A DNA stretch of 64,000 bases from Ascarosepion bandense (lineage: Eukaryota; Mollusca; Cephalopoda; Sepiida; Sepiidae), in contig JBBBDQ010001156.1 in assembly GCA_037127315.1 (NCBI GenBank), forward strand, positions 2,351,001-2,415,000, in the 5' to 3' direction. The notes below the pieces were generated by a model, which saw only the letters and a list, made by a program, of their open reading frames with translations, was not told where the DNA came from and made no database searches. This document shows, in pieces, positions 32,899 through 44,639 of this stretch (positions are counted from its first letter, which is position 1; each line of letters starts with the position of its first letter). The position numbers and the translations under genes were made by a program.

Positions 32899-34770
32899 TT
32901 TTTTTTTAAGCATCAGACCCCAAGCAAGGCATTACTGCCACTATTGCGCTAGCTATTGCTAGAGGTGTCTGTTGACCTTACATATAAACTCCTGGAGATT
33001 GTAGCCGTCGGGGAAGCAATCGTTTCGAAGAGAATTCCACAGTCGGGAAGTGCGAGGATTGAAACTGTTGGAGTAGAAGTTACAGCTGCATTTTATCGGT
33101 TTCACTGTAAAAGGGTGGGATCTAGTTGCTAATCTAGTATCTCGTGCAAATTCGTATTTAGGGGGCACCAGTGATCTAAGTTCATCGGAGCAGAAGCCGT
33201 GAAAGTATTTATAGAAGAGACACAGGGAAGCCACGTCGCGCCGGTGGGAGAGAGACTGCAGGCGGTCTGCCAAGTCGGTATCTATCACATTACAGACCCT
33301 CCACTGAACCTTATCGAGAAGCCCGAGGAGAACAGCAGGGGCACCCGACCAGATATGGCAGCAGTATTCAATGCACGGGCGGATGGTAGATTTATAAATG
33401 TGCAGGATAGATTTAGACGGAAAAAACTTCCGGGCCCTACACAGAGAACCGACTTTCATAGCAGCGGATTTAGCAATGGATTCGATATAGTCATTCCATT
33501 TGAAGTCCGCTGAAAGTGTGAGACCAAGGAGGGGTAGTGTTTTACTCTCTGGGAGGCAAGCCTGGTCCATGCTAATGGGAGGTGGGTGAGATTGTCGATG
33601 ATGGTTAATTGAGAGTAGCTTCGTTTTAGAAGCATTAAAATTTACTAGCCATTTCTTACCCCAGTCCAATACGGATTGGAGGTCTTTTTCAATCTCGGCT
33701 GCGAAGTTAGCTTTGACGCTTACACCAGATTTTTGTAGGAGGCGAGAGTAAACTGTGGTGTCATCGGCGTACAAACCTACTTGGGCTCTTATGGAATCAG
33801 GGAGATCATTAATATATATCAGGAAGAGTGTAGGACCTAAGATGGAGCCTTGGGGGACACCTGCATTTGTATGGTAGTTCTGAGAAGCATGTCCGTTTAA
33901 TACCACCTTCATTGTGCGGTTAGAGAGGAATGACTGGATTAGTTCAAACAAATGTCCAGTTATACCATAGCTCCGCAATTTACATAGAAGGCCAGCATGC
34001 CAAACTCTGTCGAACGCCTTAGATATATCCAATGCAACGTTTCGGGCTTCGCCATTCCTGTTGAGTGCCTGGTATATGTACTCGGTGATGGTCGTTAGCA
34101 TATCAGCAGTAGACCTGGTGAAGCGGAAACCATATTGCTTGTCCGAGAGGAGCCTGTGTGCTGTGAGATGCTGAACCACCTAGGCGTTGATAATGGCTTC
34201 GAACACTTTGCCAAAGATCGGAAGAAGGCTGATAGGGCGGTAATTGGCAGGGTCAGAGGGTTCTCCAGTGTTTTTAAATATAGGAACTACAGAGGAAGAT
34301 TTCCAACAGGCAGGAAAGCAGGAAGCAGATAGGCAGAGGTTGTAGAGCTTAGAAAGGACAGAGGAGAGTTCAGGGGCACATTTCTTTAAGACTATGGTTG
34401 GGATTCCGTCACCACCGCTCGCTTTGTGATGGTCAAGTTTTAAGATTATCTTAGAGACAAGCGAAGGTGTAATGTGGACATCATTCAGTTGTGCCTCTGT
34501 TCTAGGTGAGAAGTCGGGTGTAAAAACTCCAGATGAGTCCAGACTCGAATTGTTCGAGAATCTGCGGGCAAAACATTCAGCCTTATCTGCTGGGGAGGTG
34601 AGGACCTCAAATTTGTTGATTAGCGGGTTATTGTGTACTTGCTCTTGTTAAGTACTCTTTTACAGAGTCGCCAGTAGTCTTTAGAGCCGAATTTAGAGCA
34701 TGCTATGCGTTGCTTCATTCTGGCAGCAAACAACATCTTAGCTTCGTTTCTTTAAGGTTAGAAATAGATT
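32899..34770 (-). pseudogene. Jockey-type LINE, RT-containing copy
   Basis: Minus strand, 3' poly(A) at 32899-32907. Frame 32959-34179 (about 406 codons) contains YGFRFTRSTADMLT, DISKAFDRVWHAGLLCKL, GVPQGSILGPTLFLIYINDL and the catalytic YADDTTVYSRL, then LGLTLSADFKWNDYIESIA, CIEYCCHIWSGAP and the tail SHRRDVASLCLFYKYFHG. Upstream of one in-frame TAG (34180-34182) the same frame continues with HHKASGGDGIP and NYRPISLLPIFGKVFEAII, so a single stop divides the RT. The apurinic endonuclease expected upstream is missing (5' truncation near 34770). RT motifs and poly(A) tail suggest Jockey or a close clade. Confidence 0.88.
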
Positions 34771-34785
34771 TATATCTTTCACTGG

Positions 34786-35010
34786 TCAAATAATGCAACA
34801 AAAAAAACAAAAAAAAACAAGATCAAGCACATTTTCCATAGATAAAGGTCTTCTTAATATACGATCTGAACTTTTGAATACAATGCTTTGTATTTGTTTA
34901 AGACATTGACTACCAGGATGATCCTGAAAAAGTCTATCAGAACTTTTCCCAATCAATCTCCTACTACAACTGGAATTATTGATGTCATCATGTGCCATCT
35001 ATTTTAGATT
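34786..35010 (-). pseudogene. 3' end of a second RLE-LINE family
   Basis: Frame 34786-34998 contains FQDHPGSQCLKQIQSIVFKS followed by SDRILRRPLSM. This parallels the C-terminus IPGNPSLRDIQKIVLL..TLRKTLSM of the RLE LINEs at 24-31 kb. It lies against a TTA run at 35011-35033. Only the last ~50 codons are left; it is probably the same family as the fragment at 14220-15263. Confidence 0.6.
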
Positions 35011-35689
35011 TTTATTATTATTATTATTATTATTTCTCCCTAATCCGTATTTTAATCCGTATTTTTCTTCTTCAAAGCCTTTATTCATTTATTTATTTAT
35101 TTTTCATGTTCCTCTGGTTTTAATCTCTTCTTTTTTATTTGTCTTCCTTTTCTTCTCTACTAGCCTTTTTCTTCTTTCTTCTGCTTCTTCTTCTTTAATT
35201 GCAACTGTTTTCTTAAACATTTTCTTGTCTTTATATTGCCTTTTTTATGTATTCCTCTTCCATTTTTTTTTTCGTAGTTTTCTAATTTACCAATCACTTT
35301 AATGGTTCTTTTTTCTTTATTTTTCCTCATTTTATCTGTCTGTTCCTTCATTATTGTTTCCTTTTTTTCTTTTCTTCTAATTTCTTTTTAACGCTTTGCA
35401 TATTTTCTTATTTCACTCTCTTGGTTTTCTTAATCATTGTCTTTCTACCGTTCATTTATTAATGTTTCTTCTTACTCCATTTTATTTCGTCTTTTGGATT
35501 CTTTATTTTCCTAAGTTTTTCCAACTTAGTCTATTTTTGCTCATGACTCTCCTTATCTTACCGTTTGATTTTCTTTTTCTTTTAATCGTTTTGCAACCCC
35601 CTTAATGATATTCTTTGTGGCTTTTCCTTTTTTTACTTTTTTCCTTCCATCTTCTTCTTCTTTGTATTCTTCTTCTTTTTCTTCACCAT

Positions 35690-35720
<31 letters not shown>

Positions 35721-36150
35721 AGACTGTATTTCTTCTTTTTTGATTATGTTTTACTTTTTCATTTTTCTTGTTCTTCTCTGATTTCACTCTCTTTTGTTGC
35801 TTTTTCTTTTTTCTTATTTATTGTTTTTTCTTTGTCTCCTTCACCTTCCTCTTCTAAATTACAACTATATTACGTTTTAACCATTCTCTTCTCTTCTCTT
35901 CTCTTCATTCTCTTCTCTTCTCTTCATTCTCTTCTCTTCTCTTCATGTTCTTTCATGCTTTGTTATTTCTTCCCTTTCAAATTCTTCTTCTTCTTCTTCT
36001 TTTTCTTCTTCATCTTCTTCTGTAATTACAACTATATTACGTTTTAGACATTTTCTTCTCTTTATTTTGCTTTGTTTTGCTATTTCTTCCCTTTCAATTT
36101 CTTCTTCTTCTTCTTCTTCTTCTTCTTCTTCTTCTTCTTCTTCTTTTTTT
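35011..36150. repeat. Pyrimidine-rich low-complexity tract, 1.1 kb
   Basis: The plus strand is dominated by TTC, TTTC and CTT runs, with (TTA)n at 35011-35033, (ATC)n(AGC)n at 35688-35722, TTCTC repeats at 35885-35945, and (TTC)n at 36103-36145. All open frames here are Phe/Ser/Leu-rich artefacts. It is the strand mirror of the purine tract at 2.5-3.6 kb. Confidence 0.9.
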
Positions 36151-37527
36151 TTTATATGTCGGTCGTTTTCTCTTTTACTGATTTTAGATTACTGGGACAA
36201 AAATGCAGGAAGATTGCGTTGTACCAACCCTCAAGCTAAAGATCTCTCACGTTCCTAGAAAATGGGGATCTTGATGTTCACCTCGGACTTGAACTGCTAA
36301 AATTGTACCACAGAAAAACATGGTTGCGAGCAAGTATATTATCATCTAAAATTTTCAGTCATCACGAATGGCTTCCTTGAGGATCAGATAACAACATTGT
36401 GAGACACATAAATGAGACACATAAAATAATTGTGTAGTAAGTACGATATGAATAGGGGGATCAATGTTGGTGCGCTTGCAAAGGAATTAAAATTGGAAAT
36501 ACGGCTTTGAATGCAAATTATTTTGAGGATAGCATGACAAATTTTGGAAGAAAGCTGTTTAGACATATTCATAAGGAAAATATAATGTGAAAAATAACAA
36601 AAACTCAATCATGAAAATGCGTGACGAAGAATGAAAGAAGAAGAAAAAGAAAAAGAAGAAAAAGAAGAAGACAAAGAAGAAGAAGAAGAAGAAGAAGAAG
36701 AAGAAGAAGAAGAGACAAACAGTTGAAAAATGTCGGAGAATTTAACGATCGAAATGTTGTGAGTCTAAGGACTTAGATGAGAATTCTTGCCCGAATAAAA
36801 AAAGTATAGAATATGCAAATTTAATCTTAAAGTAAAACTAGCTTTGCCAGCAGCATGAAAACTAGCAAAATAATTTCTGGACATTCTTCATTTTACTTTA
36901 GAATTTTGCGAAAACTTTGTCAATCATCCATGTAAAATGTAATCGAGAATGTCGTTGTACAAGAGTATATTTACAACACGCTCCTTCATGATGACGCCAT
37001 GATTCTCAACGAGAGTGAGGTGAGATGTATTTCTTGCTCACCTGACAAATCCATCTCTTGTCAATCCTGTTTGTTTCTATCAAGAGCAGGATGAAGTATT
37101 CTTTCGGATCAGATTAAACAGCTTCAAAAATGTCGTTTTTATAAGATGCCAATACAAACTGGCTTTGGGCTTTGTAAAACGAAACTAGTGCAAAAGATTT
37201 AAAGAAAACAGAAATGGGTTGAGAATGAAAATAGAGAAAATCAAGTTATTTCACGGGGGAGACGGGATTTTTTCAGTTTTCAATCACATAAACTGATCAG
37301 CCATGACGAAAAAATAACTCCTCTTGCCCTTTCCGTAGTAAAATATTTTATTTGGCTGAGATTGTACAAAACGTAAAATCGGTATTTAATTTTGCATTAC
37401 AAAGTAAAGAAAGAGACATTCTATAAATGGACAAGGAGTACCGCTATTTTGATCTGAATCATTCGCCAACTGTATTTGTAAAATCTGTAAGAGCAACATT
37501 ATTCATTTCAGTCTGTTTATATTTTAG
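36151..37527. other. Intergenic DNA with a (GAA)n run
   Basis: (GAA)n at about 36640-36715. The rest has no recognisable domain; the 74-codon minus frame at 36384-36608 lacks motifs. Confidence 0.45.
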
Positions 37528-37535
37528 TCTCTTCA

Positions 37536-37583
<48 letters not shown>
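37528..37583. repeat. (ATCT)n microsatellite
   Basis: Thirteen or so ATCT units (GATA on the other strand). Confidence 0.95.
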
Positions 37584-37584
<1 letters not shown>

Positions 37585-37627
37585 CACATTGGATAAATTG
37601 TCCAGTTCTTGTTTTGTTTTATATGAA

Positions 37628-37940
37628 CGTCTGGAAGTGCGTTGTGGTGTAATAAATATCGGCTTGAAATAAGAAAACGGAGAGCCGAGTTCGAATTCCA
37701 GTAGAATTCGTTGCATTCACTTTAGCAGAAATACCCTTGGGAAAGGCATGAATCCATCTCTTCTTTCAGCTGTAGATTGAATAGCAAGACAGAGTGGATT
37801 CTATAGCCTTGGTTGGCAAGCAGTCTACTGAAGAAAGTAATGGCATACTACTGCAGAAAAATATGCCCAGTCACTCATTGATCAAAAGAGACATGATCAC
37901 TCAAGCGTGTATTATGTATGGCACTTAACTAACTGTCAGA
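37628..37940 (+). mobile_element. tRNA-derived SINE, full copy without 5S module
   Basis: Starts ctggaagtgcgttgtggtgt, B-box gttcgaattccag, body atacccttgggaaaggcatg and gattctatagccttggttgg, end gagacatgatcactcaag and cttaactaactg. It matches 27911-28205 throughout. A target duplication is not obvious. Confidence 0.85.
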
Positions 37941-40239
37941 TAAGGATGTTTACATTGTAATTGTAATGTTAATTGTGAAATTAGCTATTTCCTGATAAGA
38001 AAACATACCGCAGTCATTGACTCAATAGTTAATGCCGGTTAAACTTTATAAAATAGTTGTCTTAAATCAATTTTCTCTGGAAAATGAGTTTTTCAAGTCC
38101 ACTAACTGATATAGCTCTTTCGAGCATTAATGTAATTTTTCTTTACTATAATTTTATTTAACGTAGATTTATTATGGTATTATTTAATTTTTTTAATATT
38201 GTTTTACCCCCAAACATGGCAGTATCGCTACTAGTGCACGGGGGGTTTTCTCTTCGTGTTACATATGATATCAATTTTAGTTGTTCTGTTGTTAAAAGTA
38301 TTCACTTACGGTGCTTCCTGCTAATTTGTGAAAAAAAGTTGCTTGATGATTATGTAGCGCCAATCCATGAAAAGTATAATCTCTTTGAAGACAGACGAGG
38401 CTCGTTTCCTTGCAGCTAGTTTTAATTAGTGTTCTGAAAAAATAATTGCTGATTCATCATTCTCAAGTAAAAAAAAATAACTGGTTTTATTTACACGGTT
38501 AAAGAACTTAGGTTACTCTGCTGTTTTCCCACTGATCGCGAGAGAACAGATAGATTCTGGCTTATTTTTCCGAGTGCAAAATTAAGAAGGATAAAGAAAA
38601 GCCTGAACCACTAGTTGAACTCGTTTTATTTCTTGCATCGTTACTCCTATGCTACATAAATATCTACAGTATTTAAAAATTTGTGCATTTTATATATATC
38701 AAAAGTTAGATTAGATGAAATATCGCTATAATATCCGTGCTGAATCTTCCCAAACCCGACTTTTAAGTCTTGATATAGTTCAAAGGCCTTCGCTTGGCCT
38801 TGTGGGCGATTAATTAATTTCAAATCTACCGCCTTTTTACCACACACAAATTGTTAAGAGCCTATTGCTATTCTATCGCTAGTTTAACAAGTTCAGACTT
38901 TAGAGCTATGACCTGCCAATCGACGTAAACTACATAAAGTTATCCCCTGTCTTTCATATATCATGTGTAAGGATGAAGTTCCACTCAGGCAGCTTCTTGC
39001 TACTCTATGGAAGAGACACCTAAGAGGTTGCTTCACTGACTATCAAGCTCTTAACTTCTTTAAGTATATGGTCAAAGGTTATCAATCCTACATGTTCCCA
39101 TAATCTTAACTTGTAATTTCATTATGAAACTCTGTACCTTGAGTGGGTCCTGGCCTTACATTGACTGGAAATTTTGTCGAGAAATATAGTGAATGTTGGT
39201 CGCAGATTACATGACGATACGAAAATGTTCTTTTGCTGAAATGTCCATCAAATATCTTACTTAAATAGTATGAATATGAGTACACTACTCATACGTTCCT
39301 CTAACTAGTGGAATAAACCTTTAATTTCTCGGAGTAAACCTTTTTAATAATATATAATTAAAATGCAATGGTGTCCGTGTTGTGAGATTACCACTATAGA
39401 AAACCTTTATATTTTCTTTTGGATCATATGTTAGCAAGAAATAAGATGTTGTTCATTCATATAAAATGTTTCGGGTAGAAAGGGAGAAATTTTGATGCAG
39501 GATAAAATTATAAAACTTACGCTAAAGAATGAGCAATAAAATAATCGGGTCTGAAGAGAATAAAAAAAGGGCAAAACTTTTGAAAATTTGAAATAATACT
39601 TTGTTTTTTCTAGACAGCTATTGTTTATTTTGCAGCTAAAATAAGGATTTCTCCGAGAAAAATAAGGCTTCTCCTTGAACATAGTGACATATCCCGGGGA
39701 AGAATCTTTCAACACACAAAATATAAGAACTTGCTCAATTTTCCCCGATCAAGCGGTTAGTTCAAGGCGTCAGAATACTGCCCGTAGGCTAATTTTTTGT
39801 TTTTTACTTTCCTTTGAATGTTCCAAATTTGATGTGATCTGATAACTTTAACTTATCAACAAGAATATCGACCCATCAGCGGTGAGAATGGCCTGATTAG
39901 TCGATTGGCCACTAACCCTGGAGTTTTACGAGATAATAATCAATCTTTAGTCTCTTACGTGCTGTTTCGCACGAGTGCTCCAAAATAGGCAAAGAATCAT
40001 TCATGGCTTCCATTAAAGAACATCTAGATTTGTCTCAGTTGTTTGAAAACAACCGAGAAAGTTGAAAATGCCGTTATAAACAAGGAAACAAAGAAAAGTG
40101 CAGCGATGCTATGGAAAGTCAATCTTGCTGTGTGCCAATACAGCGTCTACTAGATAATTTGAAATAATTTTTAGAAATGCATAAAACAGTTTATAAATAC
40201 TGAAAAATGGTAGTACAAAGATAAAATTTCAATGCAATA
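37941..40239. other. 2.3 kb of unassigned AT-rich DNA
   Basis: A weak copy of the LINE 3' tail may lie at 38185-38255 (acccccaaacatggcagt, then agtgcacgggg). Open frames at 38174-38419 (plus), 38647-38847 (minus) and 39431-39715 (minus) have no recognisable family. No microsatellite or LINE/SINE body is seen. This is the longest stretch in the window without an identified repeat. Confidence 0.4.
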
Positions 40240-41420
40240 TTTATTAGTACAAAAACATTTAATATGGTCGCTCTTTCGGGCAATTACTGCCTCCACACGA
40301 TAATGAAACGTTCGTGAAGCTGTCACAACCTACGTCCTTGATTTTGCGTGCCTCGTGCGATATGCACGTATTAACATTTTAGACACTCAAATAAACTAAA
40401 GCGTTAGTTCTAGCTTGAAGCATGCCTTACAAAAAATAATCGAAAATTTTAAGATCTCGGCAATTACTGGGCCAGATGTCGGCTCTCATAAAACATGATA
40501 CTTTTTCAGTAAAGTAAGCCAGAGTTTACTTACTAAACGGAGGATGTGCGTTGTGGTACTGTGGATATCGGCTCTTAACGAGAAACCGAGGAGCCGAGTT
40601 CGAATTCCAGTTGAATCCATTTTATTCACTTACGGGCAAATACCCCTGGGAAAGGTATTAATCCGTCTCTTCCTTCCAGTTATGGGTTAAATAGCAGGAC
40701 AGATTGGGTTCTATAGTCTTGGTCGGCAAACAGTCTACCGCAGAAAGCAATGGCAACCTACTGTTGTATTACGTATGGCACTTAACTGACTGAAGCCAGA
40801 GTTGCGTTTGAGTTCAGATTCCTGAATAAGTACCTCATTGTTGAGCCCAAATTTCTGCTCCATCCAATGTAGCACTGGCACAGGTCGGATATCTGAAGGG
40901 TTGTATGCTACCACCCAAGTATTTCTTCGATCCACCTCAAGGTGAGTTATTTTTTCGTCGACAAACACTAGAAGTTTCCTGCACCTTGATGCTTGAAGAA
41001 TGAGAGAATATTTGACAATCACTTGCTTTGATTGTTTTCGTCATAGATGTGCCGGCAGCGTCAAAGATATTCATACTAAGGTTCTCGTTCACAGCTCTGT
41101 ACACCATGGAAAGAGACAGATTGCGTTTCTGTGCAAACGTTGTCATGGATGTGGATGGGTTGTCTTCAAATGAGCGTTTAAAGACAGCGAGAAACCTTCG
41201 ATTCCACCATGAGTCTTGTGTTTTTTCTAAAAATTAGCTCTCTTCTTAAAACTGTTCATACGCGCAATAAACTGATGCTTTTGGAAGTTTCGTCAACAGT
41301 GTTTTTGGCAGTACGTTCAGCTCACGCCAAAACTATAATAGCGAAACGATTCTGTTGTTCCAGGACTTTCTGCTTTTGAATTCGTTCATCATTAGTCTGA
41401 CAAGAAACAGAAAGAATAAT
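40240..41420 (-). pseudogene. Decayed mariner-family transposase, split by a SINE
   Basis: Minus frames give an HTH-like part (TTFAQKRNLSLSMVYRAV, 40937-41146), then LLVFVDEKITHLEVDRRNTW (first catalytic aspartate, 40735-41022). After the SINE the sequence continues at 40517 downward as WPSNCRDLKIFDYFL-stop-GML, equivalent to WPxxSPDLNPxDYxxWG with the third aspartate region changed. The segment with the second aspartate is missing. Many stops; not active. The inserted SINE lies at 40527-40794. Confidence 0.75.
40527..40794 (+). mobile_element. tRNA-derived SINE in mariner, with target duplication
   Basis: A-box region ttgtggtactgtgg, B-box gttcgaattccag, body cccctgggaaaggtattaat and the end tatggcacttaactgactga. 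Flanks gccagagtt at 40518-40526 and 40795-40803 are identical. About 14 non-SINE bases follow the left flank. It is internally shortened near 40765 relative to 37628-37940. No 5S module. Confidence 0.85.
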
Positions 41421-41644
41421 TGTTTAGATAAGCAAGATTTTATAAGGAAATAAATTGTTAAGCCTACAAAATCGTCTGCTTAAAATAATCGCCTGTTTAT
41501 CTGTGAGACTCTATATATACTGAAGAAAAGAAATTATTTCAATTTTGCAAGAAAACTTTATTCCTAACCTACAAAATCGTCTGCTTAAAATAATCTCCTG
41601 TTTATCTGTGAGAAAAGGAAATTATTTCAATATATATATTTTTT
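41421..41644. other. Direct duplication of about 110 bp flanking a LINE
   Basis: The block cctacaaaatcgtctgctta, then aataatc-cctgtttatctgtg is present at 41463 and 41571. The following attttgcaagaaaactttattcc occurs at 41545 and again at 42468, on the far side of the LINE. The LINE therefore inserted into the second duplicate. Confidence 0.7.
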
Positions 41645-42473
41645 TATAAGCATTTCACCCCGAGCAAGACATGTCACTGCCACTACTGCGCATGGGACTA
41701 CATAGAGTGGAGAAAGGATGATTAAATATAGGAAATGTCAGAGGGTGGGTGATAGGCGGGTAAGGATACAGAGAATGTGGGTTGGGTAGATGAGAGTGTT
41801 CTGAGAATAATTGGGAGTTAGTGTGATAGGATGTGTCTATTGACCCTACATTTAAACACCTGGAGATTGTAGCTGTCGGGAAAGCAGACTTGTGGAAGGG
41901 AGTTCCACAGGCGGGAAGTGCGAGTAAAGAAGCTGTTGGAGTAGAATTTACGGTTACATCTTATTTGCTTAACTGTAAAAGGGTGGGACCTAGTTGTTAA
42001 TCTAGTATCTCGTGTAAATTCGTGCTTAGGCGGCACCAGTGATCTAAGCTCATCGGAGCAGAAGCCATGAAAGTACTTGTAGAAGAGGCACAGGGAAGCC
42101 ACATCACGCCGGTAAGAGAGTGGTTGCAGCCGGTCTGCCAAGTCAGTATCAACCACGTTACAGATCCTCCTTTGTATTTTGTCAAGAAGCCCAAGGAGAG
42201 CAGCAGGGGCACCCGACCATATATGGCAGCAATATTCTATACACGGGCGGATGGTAGATTTGTATATGTGCAGAATAGATTCAGGTGGGAAAAACTTCCG
42301 GGCCCTGCACAGAGAGCCGACTTTCATAGCAGCAGATTTGGCAATGGATTCGATATAGTCATTCCATTTGAGGTCCGCCAAAAGGGTAAGGCCAAGGAGG
42401 CGTATTATTTTTCTCTCTGGGAGGTTAGCCTGTCCCATGGTAATGGGAGGTAGATGCGATTGCCTGTGATTTT
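41645..42473 (-). pseudogene. Jockey-type LINE 3' fragment
   Basis: The 3' UTR at 41645-41820 is followed by an open minus frame 41818-42477 of 219 codons: LGLTLLADLKWNDYIESIA, ILHIYKSTIRPCIEYCCHIW, SYRRDVASLCLFYKYFHG and a C-terminus ending NRHILSH. This is the post-RT portion only, intact over its length, so the insertion is fairly young. The RT is lost by 5' truncation at 42473. Confidence 0.87.
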
Positions 42474-42585
42474 GCAAGAAAACTTTATTCCGTTATCGAA
42501 CTATTAATTCCTGCATCAGAGATTAGTTGCATTTTTTATTATAAGAAGCAGTAATCTTAGGATCGAAATGCCTCTTTATGTAAAT

Positions 42586-42997
42586 TGTTGTAGATTCCGG
42601 GTGAGGAACCACACAAAATAATGAACAACAAACAGATATTTGAGATAAAAAATAGGTTATATCAAACGTAAAGATTCAAACTGGAACGTAGGTTAGTAGT
42701 CCAGGAATACGATTAGTAAGGAAAATATATATATATATATATACAAATCTTTAAAGTGAACCCGTGCTAGAATTAATATGTCTCTATAATACTATTCTGG
42801 ATGAAAGGAGCTATGATGACAACTGACGCGTTATTCTCGGTGTAACTTCGGTATCGTTCGGTAACTTACGGTTCTCTAACGGATCTCTACGATGTCTCTA
42901 ACGGATCTCTACAATTCCGACGTATCTCACTATGGTAGGAGTATATGTATACTCAAGACGAGTCTATTATCATAGAAAAAGGGGAGATCCCAACACA
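42586..42997. mobile_element. Solo LTR, diverged, with target duplication TAAAT
   Basis: Begins tgttgtagattcc and ends gatcccaacaca. Flanks taaat at 42581-42585 and 42998-43002. The first 130 bp match the LTRs at 20873 and 43419 (accacacaaaataatgaaca, then an aaactggaacgtaggttagtag block). A TA run sits at 42726-42743. Confidence 0.7.
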
Positions 42998-43002
42998 TAA
43001 AT

Positions 43003-43418
43003 ATTCTGGATCATCTCTCTCCATAGGGATTATTTATAGATGTTAAAATTTATAGTGTTATTTGTTTATAAAATAAAGTCTTATCAATACCAAAAGACTA
43101 ATGATATTTCTAGAGATGGCTTGGCAGAGTGTTTCAGTTTTGAATTCAGCGCTACCACCCACGGTCAATGATGCAAGACTGTCCTGTTATTTTATCCATA
43201 ACCCGGAGTAGAGGACCTGAATTCATGCCTTTCAAATGGCTATTTGTAGGAAGGTGAATATATCTATAATAGAATAAACTGCTCTGGAAGTATTTTCGTG
43301 CAACAGAGTAAATTTCTATAAAAACTAAACATAAAAAACTCACTACAGATTCAGTATCAGGAACTATACCAGACGACAGACAACTTGAAGACTTTAACAA
43401 AAGTTGGTTGATTGATTT
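43003..43418. other. Unassigned DNA, right end duplicated at 44.2 kb
   Basis: 43370-43418 (gacttgaag-ctttaacaaaagttggttg) resembles 44155-44205 (tgaaagacttaaaataatagttggttgg), suggesting a small local duplication around the LTR. The 128-codon minus frame (43152-43538) crosses into the LTR and is not a gene. Confidence 0.4.
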
Positions 43419-43744
43419 TGTTGTGGATTCTTGTTTAGAAAACCACACAATATAATAATAACAAAAATAGGTATGAGAGGAAAAATGTAAGTACATTGAA
43501 TAAAAAATATACAACCTGTACACGGTTAGTAGATTCAAGAATACTTGTTAGTAGGAGTCGAATATATACAAGAAGTCCGGGTAATAGTCTATATTCTTAC
43601 TGACCAACGAGCGGCGGTTCAACTGCTCTGACAAACACCAACTCTAACAACAACTACAACAGACAATTCGTTCTATGTAGGAAGGATTATTTGTACACCA
43701 TGGGTGAGTCCATATGGTTTGTAAATAGGGATGACTCCCCAACA
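43419..43744. mobile_element. Solo LTR with target duplication GATTT
   Basis: Begins tgttgtggattc and ends gactccccaaca; flanks gattt at 43414-43418 and 43745-43749. Very similar to 20873-21215 (cgggtaatagtctatattct, actgaccaacgagcggcggt). No internal genes adjoin. Confidence 0.8.
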
Positions 43745-43749
43745 GATTT

Positions 43750-44206
43750 TTTTTAGTGAAAAATCAATCTCATTGGTTTATTTGATACCGAAATCTAAAT
43801 ATTTTGAACGAAATTGTATACCTTCACATAGGTATATATTAAACGCAACTGAATGCTTTCAGCTAAATATATTTTAACACTATTTTATGTTTTCAACTAA
43901 ATATATTATGAACGTAATTGCTTACTTTCAACTAAATATATTTTAAACGCAAGTGTATGTCTTCAACTAAATATATTTTGAACGCAAGTGTATCCCTTCG
44001 ACTAAAGATAACATATACTAATCATTTCGCTCTAAAATGTCTTATTGGTAATTGTACTATAAATATGCAGTTTTAGTATGTTTACTATAAAGATATATAT
44101 TTATACTTTCATAATGTTTTGTTTTTTTACTGAATGATAATGAAAGAACTACACGATGACAGCAATCAGATCTCTGAAAGACTTAAAATAATAGTTGGTT
44201 GGTTGA
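43750..44206. repeat. Short degenerate AT-rich tandem repeats
   Basis: Blocks of the form tcaactaaatatattttgaac then gcaagtgtatg recur about six times between 43800 and 44000, and again at 44680-44770 beyond the 33-bp array. Confidence 0.6.
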
Positions 44207-44635
44207 TTTTGTTTTCTAGTATATCAAATCTGTGGATTTTTTGTTTTCTAGTATATCAAATCTGTGGATTGTTTTGTTTTCTAGTATATCAAATCTGTGG
44301 ATTGTTTTGTTTTCTAGTATATCAAATCTGTGGATTGTTTTGTTTTCTAGTATATCAAATCTGTGGATTGTTTTGTTTTCTAGTATATCAAATCTGTGGA
44401 TTGTTTTGTTTTCTAGTATATTAAATCTGTGGATTGTTTTGTTTTCTAGTATATCAAATCTGTGGATTGTTTTGTTTTCTAGTATATCAAATCTGTGGAT
44501 TGTTTTGTTTTCTAGTATATCAAATCTGTGGATTGTTTTGTTTTCTAGTATATCAAATCTGTGGATTGTTTTGTTTTCTAGTATATCAAATCTGTGGATT
44601 GTTTTGTTTTCTAGTATATCAAATCTGCGGATTAT
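44207..44635. repeat. 33-bp tandem repeat x13
   Basis: The unit ttttgttttctagtatatca, then aatctgtggattg is repeated 13 times with only one or two substitutions (a T for C near 44421; the last unit has gcgg). Because 33 is a multiple of three, all plus frames stay open and give 11-residue peptide repeats (LVYQICGLFCF, SSISNLWIVLF). The near-identity of units indicates recent expansion. Confidence 0.97.
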
Positions 44636-44639
44636 TTAA

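Noticed and set aside
38174..39715. Host gene in the repeat-poor 38-40 kb stretch
   Set aside because: Short frames without motifs, no splice-consistent chain and AT-rich composition like the spacer.
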